Positions 23,541-35,685 of a stretch of 64,000 nucleotides of DNA are shown here, in pieces. The position numbers and the translations under genes are program-made. Every line of letters starts with the position of its first letter. Within the stretch, counting starts at the first letter, position 1. The stretch spans positions 190,595,741 to 190,659,740 of the forward strand of contig CM041465.1 of assembly GCA_023213395.1 (NCBI GenBank). The letters run 5' to 3'. The DNA comes from Cycas panzhihuaensis (taxonomy: Eukaryota > Cycadophyta). The notes under the pieces are model-generated. The model had not been told where the DNA came from. It saw only the letters and a list, made by a program, of their open reading frames with translations, and made no database searches.

Positions 23541-23552
23541 TGGTATTAGAGC
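23541..23552 (+). other. Primer-binding site of element D
   Basis: TGGTATTAGAGC, immediately after the LTR, one C-to-T change from the tRNA-Met complement. Confidence 0.8.
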
Positions 23553-24318
23553 CCAAGGTTTGAATCCTTGAGGGCAATATTTTAGAGCTTATTTTTTGAA
23601 AAATTTTAGAGCCTTATCAAGCTATTTGAGAAACTTGTTTTGTACTTGATTAGTAACATGTTCTTTATCTATTTAATAGATTTTTTTTTCAAGATATTTA
23701 AAGTTATTTGTTGTTGTATTTTAATGTATATTTTTGGGACTATTTTTGTTATTACTTGAGATACATTTGGGATTGTTTCATTACCATTTTTAGTCATTTT
23801 AAGGGGTTATTCTAATGTTGTTATGAGGTTATTTTGAAGGTTGTTTTGAAGATTTTTTAAAACTAAAACTACAAAAATCTTTTATCAAAATGACATAGTA
23901 TTAGTAATAAAAACATACTTTTGGTAACTTATTTTATGATGCATATGGCTAGCCATCATAATATTGCATGTAAGTCCTACTGAGCTCAAAAGAGCACATT
24001 TCTTTTGATATTATAGATTAATAAGAAGGGAGCTTATTTAGCTATTATGTCGTATATTCTTTATATATCAATGGGTTCAACATAAGGGAGTTATATATGA
24101 TAATTGAAACAGTCATTTTTTGACCATCTAGAGGTTAAAAAATAACTCTCCTTTTATGCAACAAATTTATATTGCAGGTGAAGTAAGAGTTGGAAAAATA
24201 TGTATATATGTTTAATGTACAAACCTTCAAGGATATTATTAAAAATGATAGATTTTTTATTATGTTAGAGGACCTAAAGGAATGAAAGTAATTTTTTCCT
24301 CAAAACTTCTTTCTTTCT

Positions 24319-24373
24319 TTATATATATATATATATATATCTATCTATCTATCTATCTATATATATATATATA
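24319..24373. repeat. Microsatellite (AT)n(CTAT)n(AT)n
   Basis: Compound AT and CTAT repeat, 55 bases, in the interior of element D just ahead of the cargo fragment. Confidence 0.95.
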
Positions 24374-24449
24374 AAGGGATGTATATGCCTAGCGAGCATC
24401 TCTGAATATGTTTAGAGGAGCAAAGTTTAACATATATGTATTTATAAAT

Positions 24450-24900
24450 AGTTTACACATTAAGGAGATTCAATCCCGAGTAAATGAGCTATTACTAAGA
24501 GATGAATAGGTGGAAGCCATAGATATGTACTCTCAACACATCAACCATTATAAGGCAGAGATGTCCAAGGGTGACTCCTTAAATAATGATGACAGATACA
24601 AGTTGAAGAAATCCCTCTACCTTATACTATCTAACAAAGCCAAGGCTCAAATATGGCTGAGAGACTATGACAATGCCATTCATAGCACTAACATAGTATT
24701 ACAAATTGAACCATCCTATCCCAAGAGTCTTTATTATAAGGGAATAATTCTTCTATAGTTAAATTATTTTTCCTAGGCTTTGAAATGTTTCCAACAAGTC
24801 CTTAATTACCAGTTGAACACCCTAGAGTTCTAGGAGGTGCTAGATAGAGCTTGAAGGTTCGAATCCTAGTCTAAAACTAGGGCATATGATTTGTTAGAAT
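24450..24900 (+). pseudogene. Captured TPR-protein gene fragment within element D
   Basis: Not a retrotransposon protein. One frame can be followed for about 150 codons across a few stops. It has features of tetratricopeptide repeats: NKAKAQIWLRDYDNAIHSTN followed by LQIEPSYPKSLYYKG is a classic TPR helix pair (A..W...DY..A....... L..EP....LYYKG). The next part (ALKCFQQVL) begins another repeat, and SKTRAYDL follows near 24885. From memory of plant families the arrangement resembles the N-terminal TPR region of plant TPR proteins that continue into a SET domain, but I cannot check this and no SET part is seen. The longest open piece is 24510-24758. The interruptions are mainly TAG. It is a fragment with neither end of a gene. 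Confidence 0.65.
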
Positions 24901-25138
24901 GGAGAACAAGGAAATAGTATACACCAATGCTATGGACCTATACCATAAAATATTACAAAAAAATGGGCATACAATAGTTGTCACCTACCCTTTACTGCCT
25001 TGAAGTTTTATTGTAGACTTATAAATAAAATAGTAACCATAAAAATTTTAACACGGGAAAAACCCTAATCAGCTGGGTTTTAATATATTTTTTTATTAAT
25101 GGTTTATTACAATATTGGTTGAGATGTGAAACATATAT

Positions 25139-25178
25139 AGAGAGACAGAGACAGAGACAGAGAGACAGAGATAGAGAC

Positions 25179-25209
<31 letters not shown>
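25139..25209. repeat. Microsatellite (GA)n/(GACA)n
   Basis: Seventy bases of GAGACA and GA repeats in the interior of element D. On the minus strand it creates a false Ser-Leu-rich open frame. Confidence 0.95.
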
Positions 25210-25804
25210 TTAGCAAATGTGATATCATTATGCAAAAATTTTAATCATTTTTATAAATGTAAAAATGTTGAAATCTGGTTAATTTTAATTTAGAGTTTGT
25301 AGCCCCCAATCTAGTAATCCCTAGCCATATTACAACAATCATATAACCATCATCTAGTAGGTGAAAGGGGCTAAGCCCTTGATTTTTTATTTTCTTAGAA
25401 TCTTCATCACTGTTTTGGCTATAACTTGAGCATACAAACTTCATTTTCAATTCCATCAATTTCATTAGATTTATAATTGAGAGTACTTTCATGTGGTAGG
25501 TTACTTGATAGTATTTAGAGCTGATTTGATGCAAAAATTTAACTCGAAGTCAAATGCTTTTTCTTTTATTTTATTGTTCTTTAAATTTTCAGTATTTTTA
25601 GGAACATACATGTAATTTTTAAGGTTCCATATTATTTGTTGTATATTTAATTGATATAATATATCCTAAGTAAGTGGAATAACATGTATAAAGGTTCATT
25701 TTAGGCTCTAAAGAATCCATTTCACATTAAAATTTATTATTTGAGAGAGTTATCCATATTATATTTTAGTCACATCTATTTTGAGTCATATATTAACATT
25801 TATT

Positions 25805-25925
25805 ACTAGATTTTTAGCCCATAGTGGCATATTAAATCCCATAGAGGCATGTTGTAAGCCTATAGAGGCATGAATTTAGCCCATAGAGGTAATATAAAGT
25901 TATAGTGCCATTGTAAGACCTTATA
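25805..25925 (+). repeat. Short tandem repeat in the tail of element D
   Basis: Four to five imperfect copies of a unit near TAGCCCATAGAGGCAT with variable linkers of 6-10 bases. A decayed counterpart lies in element E at about 48675-48765, so the array belongs to the family rather than to this copy. Confidence 0.7.
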
Positions 25926-26297
25926 TCCATGTGTTTTTGTCTATTGAAGTTAAAGAAGTTATTTATATTATCCCATATAGGTAAGAGGTGGGACCTCATT
26001 TTAGCTACTCTTATATTTCTCCATCAACTTACTTGTTCAGCCATATAGAATGGTATGTTTCTAGAGTGAATCTAACTTCGCACTAATTGAACCATATACA
26101 CAAAGGAACATCCTAGTGAACTGACATTTACAACAGCTTGTTACCTATGTGGTCTGAGAGATGGTGTTCTTTTCATATGGACATCAATAGAAAATTATAT
26201 CCTTGCAATAGCTTATATTCTAATATTCATTTGAAGAGTCAACACTTATCTTTGATGTGACATTTTATTTATAGAATTGTCTATTGCAAGGGAAAAA

Positions 26298-26613
26298 TAT
26301 TAGGTGTAATACCTAATTACATAATTGTCCCTACTCAAACTCCCTCTATATATTTATTTATATTTTATATTTGAGGTTATGAGATATATAGAGATGTGTT
26401 CCACCTCCAGTATTAACCAATGAGAGTTCTCTCACAAATGGTGAGTTATACTATAAGTATGTACATCATTCTTTATTATAATTTGAGGTTTGGCCATTCT
26501 TCCATTTCTTTGTATTAACCTATACATACTTAATCTTTCTTGTGCTTTATTGTCTTCTCATTCACTCACTATATTTGTATCTTTTGTATTCATAGCATAT
26601 TATTTTTTCAATA
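26298..26613 (+). repeat. 3' LTR of element D
   Basis: Matches 23224-23540. The terminal bases TG and CA have become TA and TA, a change expected from C-to-T decay on either strand. It is followed at once by the target duplication GTATT. Confidence 0.9.
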
Positions 26614-26618
26614 GTATT

Positions 26619-28436
26619 ATATGATCTAAAATTTTTTATTTTGAAGTTGGATTGATTTTCAATAAATATTTTAAATTCAACAAAAATATTAAAAACTTGA
26701 CTTTGATTCTTTAGTATATAAACCCAACATTTTCTAGAGAAATCATCAATAAAGATTACAAAGTATCTACTTATAGAATATGAAGTTACTTAGAAAAGAC
26801 TACAAATATTTGAATAAACAAGTTTGAGCAGTGATTTTGTTTAAAATATGGTTTGATAAAAGAAGAGGTTCATGTGTTATTTGCTTATTACATAGGCTTC
26901 ACAAACACCATAGACTATAAATAAAGGAAGGAGATCATGAGCCATGTCATACTGGTTTAGGTAACATAGTTTTCCATAACTTGTATGGTCAAAATGTGTG
27001 TGCCATAACTTACTAGTAGGATTAGAGTTGGTTGTAAATATAATGAATAGTTTAGATTTAGAATGATTTAAGTTTGTTAGACTATAAAGACCTATTTTAT
27101 AGTTAGTAGGTCTAGAGGCAATAGATTTAAATTTATTAAAAGGTTATTTAATAACAAACTTATCTTTCTAGAATTCAACTATAAGGTCTTTCTAGCAAAT
27201 CTGATATATAAATAATAGAATAGGTAATAAACCAAGAACATAAAAAACATCATTAATAGAATCATCTTTCAAAGTTATATTGTTTGTTCCTTTAACTTTC
27301 AGTTGGGAACCACTTTCAAAAGAGATTTCTTCTTCAAAATTAGAACGAAGTTGATAAATTGATAAGTATTCTTGATGTCCTATCATATAGTATGAAGCAC
27401 CTGAATCTAAAATCTAGGAGGGTGGTTGGGTAATAAGTGCAAAAAAGACAGAAGTAGAAGTAGTTAGGAAATTTTAAGATGGTGTTTGAATCCCTATTGA
27501 AACTTTCTAAGCTTCAAATACTATTATGTTTCTACAAATATTTATTGTGTACCATTTTTTATGGCATTAAGCATAATTGGTGTTTTGATTATAATTAGAT
27601 TTAAAATTATTCTTTGTTTAATTTTTAGATGATCTCAAATATTTAGAATTTTGATTATAATTATTATTTGAAGAATGACTTCTATAAGATTTTTGATATT
27701 TAGAATTATTATTATAATTATTTTATTAATTATTTTAATTTCTGAGTTTATTTTATGCCTTAGTTTTAGAAAAAACAACCTGAGAAAGATCTTGATTTTC
27801 TTCCATTTGAATTAACATAGTCTGGTATTCAACTAATTAGTTTAGTAGTTGATTAAATGAAATAGGGGGTGCCTACATTATTGTCTAGTAATTTTATATT
27901 AATTGAAAGGTTTTAGAAGTTTGTTGATTGTAAGATGAATGAGTGTATCATTGTCTTTTGCATAGGTTATAGTTATGATTTTATCACCTTCTTTAGTTGT
28001 TGATTTAATGTAGTTTCCTAAATCTATATTTATAAGTTGAAGATTAGATAAAAATTGCTCAACTCTAGAAAATTCTTTATATTTTAAATTATATATTTTC
28101 TATTTAAGGATGGCAACTTGAGTTGTATCTACCTTATCATACTTTTCCTTTAGTTTTCCCAAATAATGGTAAATTCATCTGTATTATTGAATTACCTACA
28201 TATGTATGGTAAGAGAGAAGTTAAGGTGGTGCCTAAGACTCCATCATAATTCATTAAATAAATCGTATAGGCCTCTAATTTTATATCTATAGGTTTTACA
28301 AATTCCCTAGTCATGTAGTGCTAAAGCTTTTATTATTTAAGTTGGTTATATACTTTAATTTTTTAGTCAACATAATTTATGTCATTTAAAACTAGAATTT
28401 GGATAGAGGAGGTTGTCCTAGGTATAATAGCCATTT
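26619..28436 (-). pseudogene. Copia gag, protease and first half of integrase of element C
   Basis: Minus strand. Gag starts at about 28434 (MAIIPRTTSSIQIL then DINYVD) and can be followed to about 27500, with a lysine- and asparagine-rich C-terminus that has lost any clear zinc knuckle. Protease begins near 27420 with ILDSGASYYMIGHQEYL, which keeps the DSG active site; the open stretch 27386-27192 covers it. Integrase core near 26780 reads YFVIFIDDFSRKCWVY. Interrupted at 26618 by element D. Many stops in gag and between domains. Confidence 0.82.
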
Positions 28437-30210
28437 AGAAAAGTTAACCTACAATCAATAAAGATCCTATTTGATGATGAAAAAATGAAAAGAAAAAATA
28501 ACGTATATATAAATAATAAACTTTCAAATTAAAATAATTAATATATTAAGCCACAAACATAAGATATGAATATAATCACAATAATTCTATTTCCAAATTT
28601 AAGTATAACAACACTAATCTAATGAAAATAAAGATACATTAATATTTTTACAAGTAAATTATGTAATTTGTAAAAGAATTAGTGGGAGAGGGGGTTAACC
28701 CTTTTAAGTACTTTAATTAATTATATTATTTAAAAAATATATTTACAAGCATAAATATTAAAGATTAAATCAAATTTGTAGTAAACTTACACAAATTAGA
28801 AGCTTGTTTACAATAAATAACATTAAAATAATAATTATATTAAATACTAATAAATTAAATAAATTTATTAAAAAGAGAGATTCAATGATGATATTAATTC
28901 ATAAATTTAATAAAGGATTAATAACATATCAAACTGAATTAAGAATGTTAAGAAAATATAAAGATATTTAATAAATTATGTTATGTACCTATACTTGTCT
29001 AAGTTGCAGTCAAGTTTACTGACTTTATTTATAGTTGTACCTATTAAAACAACTTCAGAAATTCTTAAATGACCATTCAAATTAAATGTATTTGAGGCAA
29101 AAATCTAATGCAAATTTTAGTTCTAGATTTGGACTTTAGGTAATGAAGTTATATCCAAAACCATACAGGTAACCCTTTATGAAAATGAGGGGGGCTAAAA
29201 ATTAAGGGGTTAAGCCCCTTTTACATCAAGATCAGGGTTATATGAGGGAGTGATAAAACTGAGGGCTAAGGCCAAAGGGACCTGTGGACCCCAAAATCAA
29301 ATAAGACAAATTTAATTATTTTTACAAATGCAAAAGATTACAAAGGAATTAACAATAATTTGAAATCTACCACAATATAAAAGTAAATGTAAAAATTGAT
29401 TGCATCCATAAAATACTTAGGGTTTTCAATTTAATTTTTTACCCAATATCAAATTTTATAGGTTCTTTAATCTCTACATGATGGATTTATTTATTTTTGC
29501 ATCCTTGGTCTAATCTATGCAATGGATGCATCTCTCTACGAATAAGTTATTCTTCATCCTCAATAATGTGATGACATTCAAGTATGATAGCTACAAGATG
29601 TGGCATCTGGCATTGTGGATTTGTGTTACTGTGATGGATTCAGTTTTTTTATTGTATCAATTAATCATCTATGGGTTGTGTAGAGGATTTCAACTTAGTT
29701 GCTACTTGATATTTCTTTATCGAATTACTGATCTACATGGCTTTTGTATAAGACTTGTGTTTGCATCTATGAGATGCAACTGTATGTGTACCCTTGACTT
29801 TGTACATCTTCAATTCTTGCTTCTGCATCTATCATCTACATGAGGTGTCTTCTTTAGGAGTGGCTAGTCTCTATTTAGTAGTGTTTATATGGTCTTCTTC
29901 ATAATGGTGGTTATCTTTAACATAATGGCAAGTGTATTAATTGTGTATGTGAGGGTGACTTCTCTATGTGTGGCTATGTAATGGTAATGGAGGCATCTTC
30001 AAGATCTTATCAACTATGTACATGAACTACAAATTATAACTCTTTGTAATGGTAATTATGTGTTTCAATAGTAAAAGCAATAGTGGGCGATGACATTCTT
30101 CATTTCTCAACTCTACTCATGTATACTCTAGCTTTGTTTTTAATACTATGGCATGTGCATCTAACTAGAACTACTTCTATTCATAAATCTACTTCAAACA
30201 TTCTAAACTT
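28437..30210 (-). other. Leader of element C
   Basis: About 1.8 kb between primer-binding site and gag. A short GC-richer block at 29180-29300 (GGGGTTAAGCCCC and flanks) resembles one in element A's leader. The open frame 29517-29843 on the plus strand has no recognisable motif and lies antisense to the element, so I do not call it a gene. Confidence 0.5.
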
Positions 30211-30222
30211 GTTATAATACCA
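30211..30222 (-). other. Primer-binding site of element C
   Basis: Minus strand TGGTATTATAAC, a three-change version of TGGTATCAGAGC, three bases inside the LTR end. Confidence 0.6.
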
Positions 30223-30225
30223 TAT

Positions 30226-30628
30226 TGGAGAGAGGTACATATGAGAAGGATTATACATGAATCATTCATAAATTAATCATATAGATATATACAGGATATT
30301 AGACAGGTGGAAAACCTTTACAAGGGAAGAAAAATCACCTCAAAAAATAAGTATTTTATAGATATATCATAATGCATGTTACAAGTAGGGTCTCATCCTC
30401 TCTCTGTCATTGGTCAGGTTCATTAGCCCATTTGACCCATATAACTCAACCTCGCCAACTCGATATAAGAAGATCCCCATAGAAGTTTAAAAAGGATGAT
30501 AATGTAAAGTTCATTAGATGGACAACCATCTATTCATTGAACTTTTAATACAATATTAATTAAATATATAAATAATATATCAAGATAACATTATGAAGCA
30601 TTAATGTGTAACATTATTTCTAATAGAA
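30226..30628 (-). repeat. 5' LTR of element C
   Basis: About 403 bases. Its right 262 bases align with the fragment at 13297-13554. On the minus strand it ends CTCTCCA before the primer-binding site. Confidence 0.75.
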
Positions 30629-32507
30629 ATCCTATACTTCTTTAGTTGGCATTTCTTTTATAATCATGTTTGTTTTATATAAATTCAACCTCTACTTTTG
30701 CAAAAAATGCGTTCTTTATCCCCAATTCAATTCTTTTCTTACTATAAACATTCTCCTTTCTTTCATAGAATTTATTGGCACTCAAAAGGTAAATTTCAAT
30801 TATAGTAGAAGATCCTTGGCTCTTTAAGTTGTGCAAACTATTTTCAATTTATATCCTATTACTCCAATGTTCTTATAAATGGATCACATTAGAACATAAG
30901 GGTTTCAATATGGCATAGAATCAAGGTGTTCTCTTCAATATGATAATCAACTTGAGTGTATTTAAGATGTTAATCAATTATGATTTTAAAACTTCACATA
31001 TCACATACCTAATCTATTCACAAATAGTTCTTCATACAAGTATCATATCCTAGACATAGAATTCAATAGAAACTCCCTTAAAACTCCATGATAGATAGTC
31101 TACGTATAATCCTCTCACAATTAGAGGTTGAAGCTTATGATAATGATGATAACTATAGCCTATATAAGCATAAATCTAGATAGAAAAAATAGTTTATTCT
31201 TATGCTAATCTATTAGTAATGGCTTTCCATTACATTTTTTACATTCACATACAAGAACAATAATTCTTATGCTAACTGATAAGACTTCGTAATTACCTTT
31301 TACTTTATTTATAAAAATTGATTAACCTTTTTCTAATTGTAAAATAATACCAATACAAAAATATTTTAGCCCTAATTCATTCGAGTCACACTGTATAATA
31401 GTTATAGCCTCTATATTTTTTGTTTTCTAAATATTATTAAGCACCACTGATTGCAATATTAATACATTTAATCACTAACAACTTCATGGTGATCACAATC
31501 ATCAAGTTCTAATTACAATTATAGTTCACATTTGGTAAATATCTCCCATTCCTCAAAATTTATTCCACTCAAGTGATAAAGAAAGTGTCACTTCACCAAT
31601 ACACAATTTACTTTAAACCATTTTTACTCTTTGTTTTTTCAATTTTTTTTAGAATTGAAATTCAAAATTCATTTTATTTTATTTTATCTTTCATTTTTAT
31701 TTTCTTCCATTACTTACCTTTATTTCAAATGTCTTTAATCCATTTGCTTGCTTGGCTTTTGACTTGTACTTTCTTATATTTTCACTAATAGAAACAAAAG
31801 GAACTTTCTATTATTCTATTCCTTCCACTTATTTCCTACATTTGTAATTATTGTTTTATTTTATTTTACACTTCCACATATATATTACACTTTGAGAATT
31901 TACTCCATTTGCTCTTATAACATGATTTTCATTCAAATAATGTTACATTTTCATTTGAAATCCAATCTTTCAAAAATAAATTACAGTTTTATTTTTCTTC
32001 CAACATTATTCTTATGATTGTGAAATGTGAATTCATGATAATGTGGGTTATTATTTAAAATTAACTTATTTGAAAGATCAAGTAGCCTATAAAATTGAAT
32101 AAGACCAAGGCATATTTTCTTTCTACTACTTTATTCTCTTAACAAATTCTACGTTCATGCCATTAAGCACCAACATTTTAAATTCTAGCTTTTGTTTGAA
32201 TGAGCAAACAACTAATAATAGTCTAATTTATTTATTTTGTTTATTAAAATATAGCATTATATTAGCTACATAGAAAATGATGTATAAGTTTCCCAAGGTA
32301 TTTGCATCTCATCATTGAAAACAAGTAAGTTGTAAATGCATTTAGTTTTTACATATTAATAAATCTATTCTATGCATTGATTCTTTAGTTTAGTGTAGAT
32401 CCATTTAATTTTTGTAGATCTATAAATCAATTTAATATCTTGCTTCTTTAGTTCAACAATGAATTTAACATCCTCCAATGTTTTAAAATTCTTATAATTA
32501 AAGAAAA
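30629..32507. other. Unassigned AT-rich sequence between elements C and E
   Basis: About 1.9 kb flanking the insertions of C and E. I see no protein motif, no LTR pair and no RNA gene. The open frame at 31573-31788 is T-rich and low in complexity (Phe-rich) and not convincing. It may be an older, unrecognisable repeat or intergenic DNA. Confidence 0.5.
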
Positions 32508-32855
32508 TATTGGGTGCAATACCTAACTATATAATTACCTTTATGTACACTCTCTCTACATTTAAGTGTATTTTATGTTTAAGGTTGTAAGCCACATAGA
32601 GATGTGTGCTACCTCTAAGATTGACCAATGGAGTTCTCTCATTGATGGTGAGCTTGTACTATAAGTATGTATATTATCAATCATTTTTATTTGAGTTTTA
32701 GCTATTTTTCCATTTCTTATATTCATTTGTACATACTTCATCTTCTTTGTATTTCATAATTATATCATTAACTCACCATCTTAGTTCATCTATTGCATAC
32801 ATAGCATATTATTTTTTTAACATAGTATAAAGCTTTATATGTTTATTTTTTAACA
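32508..32855 (+). repeat. 5' LTR of element E
   Basis: Pairs with 49040-49387. Compared with D's LTR it has about 33 extra bases at its 3' end (32823-32855), which begin like a primer-binding site (TAGTATAAAGC) and end again in TAACA. It therefore looks as if the LTR grew by duplicating its end plus the start of the primer-binding site. The real primer-binding site follows as TCATATTAGAGATC. Confidence 0.85.
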
Positions 32856-33082
32856 TCATATTAGAGATCAAAGTTTGAATCCTTAAGGGAAATATTATAA
32901 AGCCTTTGTACATGTTATCCTTTTGATTTTTTAGAAGCCTTATCAAGTTTTTGAGAAACCTATATTATGCTTGATTAGTGATATGTTTATTTTTTATTTG
33001 AAAGATTATTTTTAGCTATTTAAAGCCAACTTCTATTGCACTTTATGCATATTTTTAAGGGACTATTTTCTAAAGTATGTGG

Positions 33083-35672
33083 TGGTGGTTTAAGGTATGC
33101 CCTTAGTAAGATAATGGTATTCTAGGGGTGGGTCCTCAGCAAGGCTGCCAAAAACATGGTTTGGGGCTTGGAGAATATCTAATACGAAGCTCAAAAGAGA
33201 CCTAAAGGACCATGTTTGCCCAACTCCTAAGAAGGAGTCTTCGCCTAGTAGTGTTGTCTACCTTAGTAAGAGTGGTTATGACGAAAGGTGTGGATGTGAA
33301 ATGGGGTGATAGAATCCACTAACCCACACAACTTGATGAAGGAGTTCTAAGTTCATAACCACACTTACAATATCCTCAAGATGCTCCTTAGGGACTCCTC
33401 TCTTATAATTAATTTAACTTTTTAAGTTTTACTAAGATGTAAGAGAGGGTAAACTACTAGAAACAATAGTTTATCTTATTTGTGTTTCTAGGGTATAAAG
33501 CTAAGAGAGCAAAATGATACAATTAAAGAAACCACGAGACCAAACTCATGTCAATCTTTTTGTTTTCCTTTTTTTTATTTTTTATAATGAAATATCAAAC
33601 AAACACACTAGAAACTATGCATGCAAGTCCTTTCTTGTTGTTGTTATTATTTATTTATTTAAACAAACACACTAGAAACTATGCATGCAAGTCCTTTTTT
33701 GTTGTTTAAACTATGCATGCAAGTCCTTTTTTATTGTTTTTTTAAATAAACACACTAGAAGCTATATATGTAAGTCCTTTTTTATTGCATGCAAGTCCTT
33801 TTTATTTATTTTTTTAAACAAACACACTAGAAATTATGCATACAAGTCACTTTTTGTTGTTTTTTTTTTTCCTTAAACAAACACACTAGAAACTATGCAT
33901 GTAAGTCCTTTTTTGTTGCATGTAAAATAAATGATGCACATGCAACTATGAAGTGGCTTTCCTACATGCAACATGCATGATTGATTTTAAGAGAGATGAT
34001 GCCATGTAAATAAAATCTAAAAATATTCACACAATCTTTATGCAAATTTCTTTTCAAAAGAGATTAATCTACATGTAAGACTAGTTAATATGCTCTAACC
34101 TTGATGCATGTAACTAATTCTTTTAAAAATGATGAAATAATGTATAGAAAGAGAGAATCATAAAGGAAACTGCTATTATTTTTTAATAATTTTCAAACAT
34201 ATGAGATAATCGACAAGTCATAAATCTGAACAATAATCATGCATGCAAGATCAACCAAAGGTTCTATCATGGTTGGAGTAGTAAGAGCTCCAAAAGGAAT
34301 CCTTGAACCCCATATAAAAGCTAAAAATTAGCAATACTCCAATGAAACAATGCTATCAACTTTTAATTTTCAAGATATAAGAGCTATCTTGAAAACAAAA
34401 ATGCATGCAATAATAAATACAAGACCAATATCCCTTTCCTATTGTAAAGAGTGCCTCAGAATGGTAGTTTTTTTTTCACTTAACTAACTTTTTCCACATA
34501 CTTTCCTTCAGAATAAGAGCAAAGAAGGAAGCAACAATAATCCAAAGAGGCCAAACAAGAGCCAAACAATGTCAAATAAGAATGGCAATCCAACTAAAAT
34601 ATAGGTTACTATGAGAAAGTGGGAAGGAGTAGCTAGATAAATGGTGGAGAGATGACTATGCCCCACCCTAGTCTATCCTTAAGAAACCCCACAAAGGGTG
34701 GATCTTTCAGCATATATTTCAATTCTAAAGTCTAAACAAAAGTCTAATAACCATCATCTTATGAAAATAAATAGTTCTAAGTGAAAATTACCTTTAAGAC
34801 TTCATGAAACAAGCTTAAAAGCCAATAAGAAAGATCTTACCAAATCTAAAGAAGTTTGAAGCAAAAATTGATGAAGATCTAAAGAGATGAAAGCTTAGAC
34901 CATCAAGAATTATGTAGTAGTAGTATAGCAGCAAAACTTCTTTGAGATTTCACCCAATAACTTCAAAAAATCAAGTCTCCAAAAAGCACAATAGTAGTCC
35001 TTAAGCATTCTCCAAGAAGTTCACAAAATCTCTTAATCAAAGAGCAAGAATAACTTCTTCCTCTCTAATTCTCAACTTTCTTCACTTCTATCTATCTCTC
35101 TCCATCTCTAAAAACTATGATCAACAATCCCTTTATAATCAAATCCTACCAAATCTGGGTAATGGCATGCAAAATTTTGCACATTAGCCACGTTTTACAT
35201 GCATTTAGTCAAAAATGTGGTGATTAGTTGGGAGGCAAAAATAACTCATTAAAAAGGTCAAAAACTAATTTTTATTGATAAATTAAAACATAAATGACTT
35301 TATTAATAAGGAGAGGGGCCCAAAACATGATGAAAATGATAAACAGAAGTCCAAAAATGATTAAAAATTGGGTGAAATCAAGGATAAAAATTTTAAAAAT
35401 AACAAACTTTGAAAGAAGCATGGGCTTATGTTAGTCATAAAGAAAACTTTATTGCCATAGTTTACATCATCGTTGGAATGATAGGAATACCTATTGTATC
35501 ATCATTCATTACATTTCATCAATCAATAATCGCATATCATTCCAACAAAACAAGGCCCAATCCATCAAGTAGAATCAACATACATCAATAACTACTAATA
35601 AAACCATATAACATGCATCAATTTACCAACATAATCTAAATATAACCAAGGAGGCCAAATTTTGGTGAAACA
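33083..35672 (-). repeat. 3' LTR of element F
   Basis: Starts TGGTGG and ends GTGAAACA on the plus strand. From about 33267 it pairs with 41128-41295 plus 44365-46808. Its first 184 bases (33083-33266) have no counterpart in the other LTR. It contains a tandem array (33596-33915). Confidence 0.87.
33596..33915. repeat. Tandem array of a CATGCA-containing unit, left LTR of F
   Basis: About five full copies plus partial ones of a unit of roughly 50-75 bases: AAACAAACACACTAGAAACT, then ATGCATGCAAGTCC, then a T/G-rich run of variable length. The core ATGCATGCAA is palindromic. Variation lies mostly in the T-rich part, as expected for slippage. Confidence 0.9.
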
Positions 35673-35685
35673 TTTACCCCCTTGG
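35673..35685 (-). other. Polypurine tract of element F
   Basis: Minus strand CCAAGGGGGTAAA, directly before the 3' LTR start TGTTTCACC; the site where plus-strand DNA synthesis would be primed. Confidence 0.8.

Larger units (their letters stand above)
23219..26618 (+). mobile_element. Element D: short non-autonomous LTR element carrying a host gene fragment
   Basis: A 3,390-base element (23224-26613) with LTRs of 317 and 316 bases, flanked by a perfect 5-base target duplication GTATT (23219-23223 and 26614-26618). The primer-binding site directly follows the 5' LTR, and a purine-rich tract (AAGGGAAAAA) precedes the 3' LTR. The 2.76-kb interior contains no gag or pol domain that I could find; its centre holds a TPR-type gene fragment. 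Element E has the same LTRs, leader and tail but a different centre. D sits in the integrase of element C and restores its frame when removed. Confidence 0.9.
13297..30628 (-). mobile_element. Element C: old Ty1/copia element, host of B, D and H
   Basis: Minus-strand copia element read from right to left: 5' LTR (30226-30628), primer-binding site (30211-30222), leader, gag (to about 27430), protease, integrase first half (26619-27100), element D, integrase second half (22620-23218), element B, reverse transcriptase and RNase H (13600-15180), purine tract (13555-13566) and 3' LTR fragment (13297-13554). Order and strand of all parts agree with one element. The left LTR lacks its outermost 140 bases because H landed there. 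Confidence 0.8.

Noticed and set aside
25019-25228. Open frame rich in Ser-Leu on the minus strand
   Set aside because: It is the translation of a GA/GACA microsatellite.
29517-29843. 108-codon plus-strand open frame in the leader of element C
   Set aside because: Antisense to the element, Cys/Leu/Phe-rich, without a recognisable motif.
31573-31788. Phe-rich 71-codon frame that could be read as a membrane protein
   Set aside because: Low-complexity T-rich DNA gives hydrophobic codons by chance; no start context or homologous pattern.
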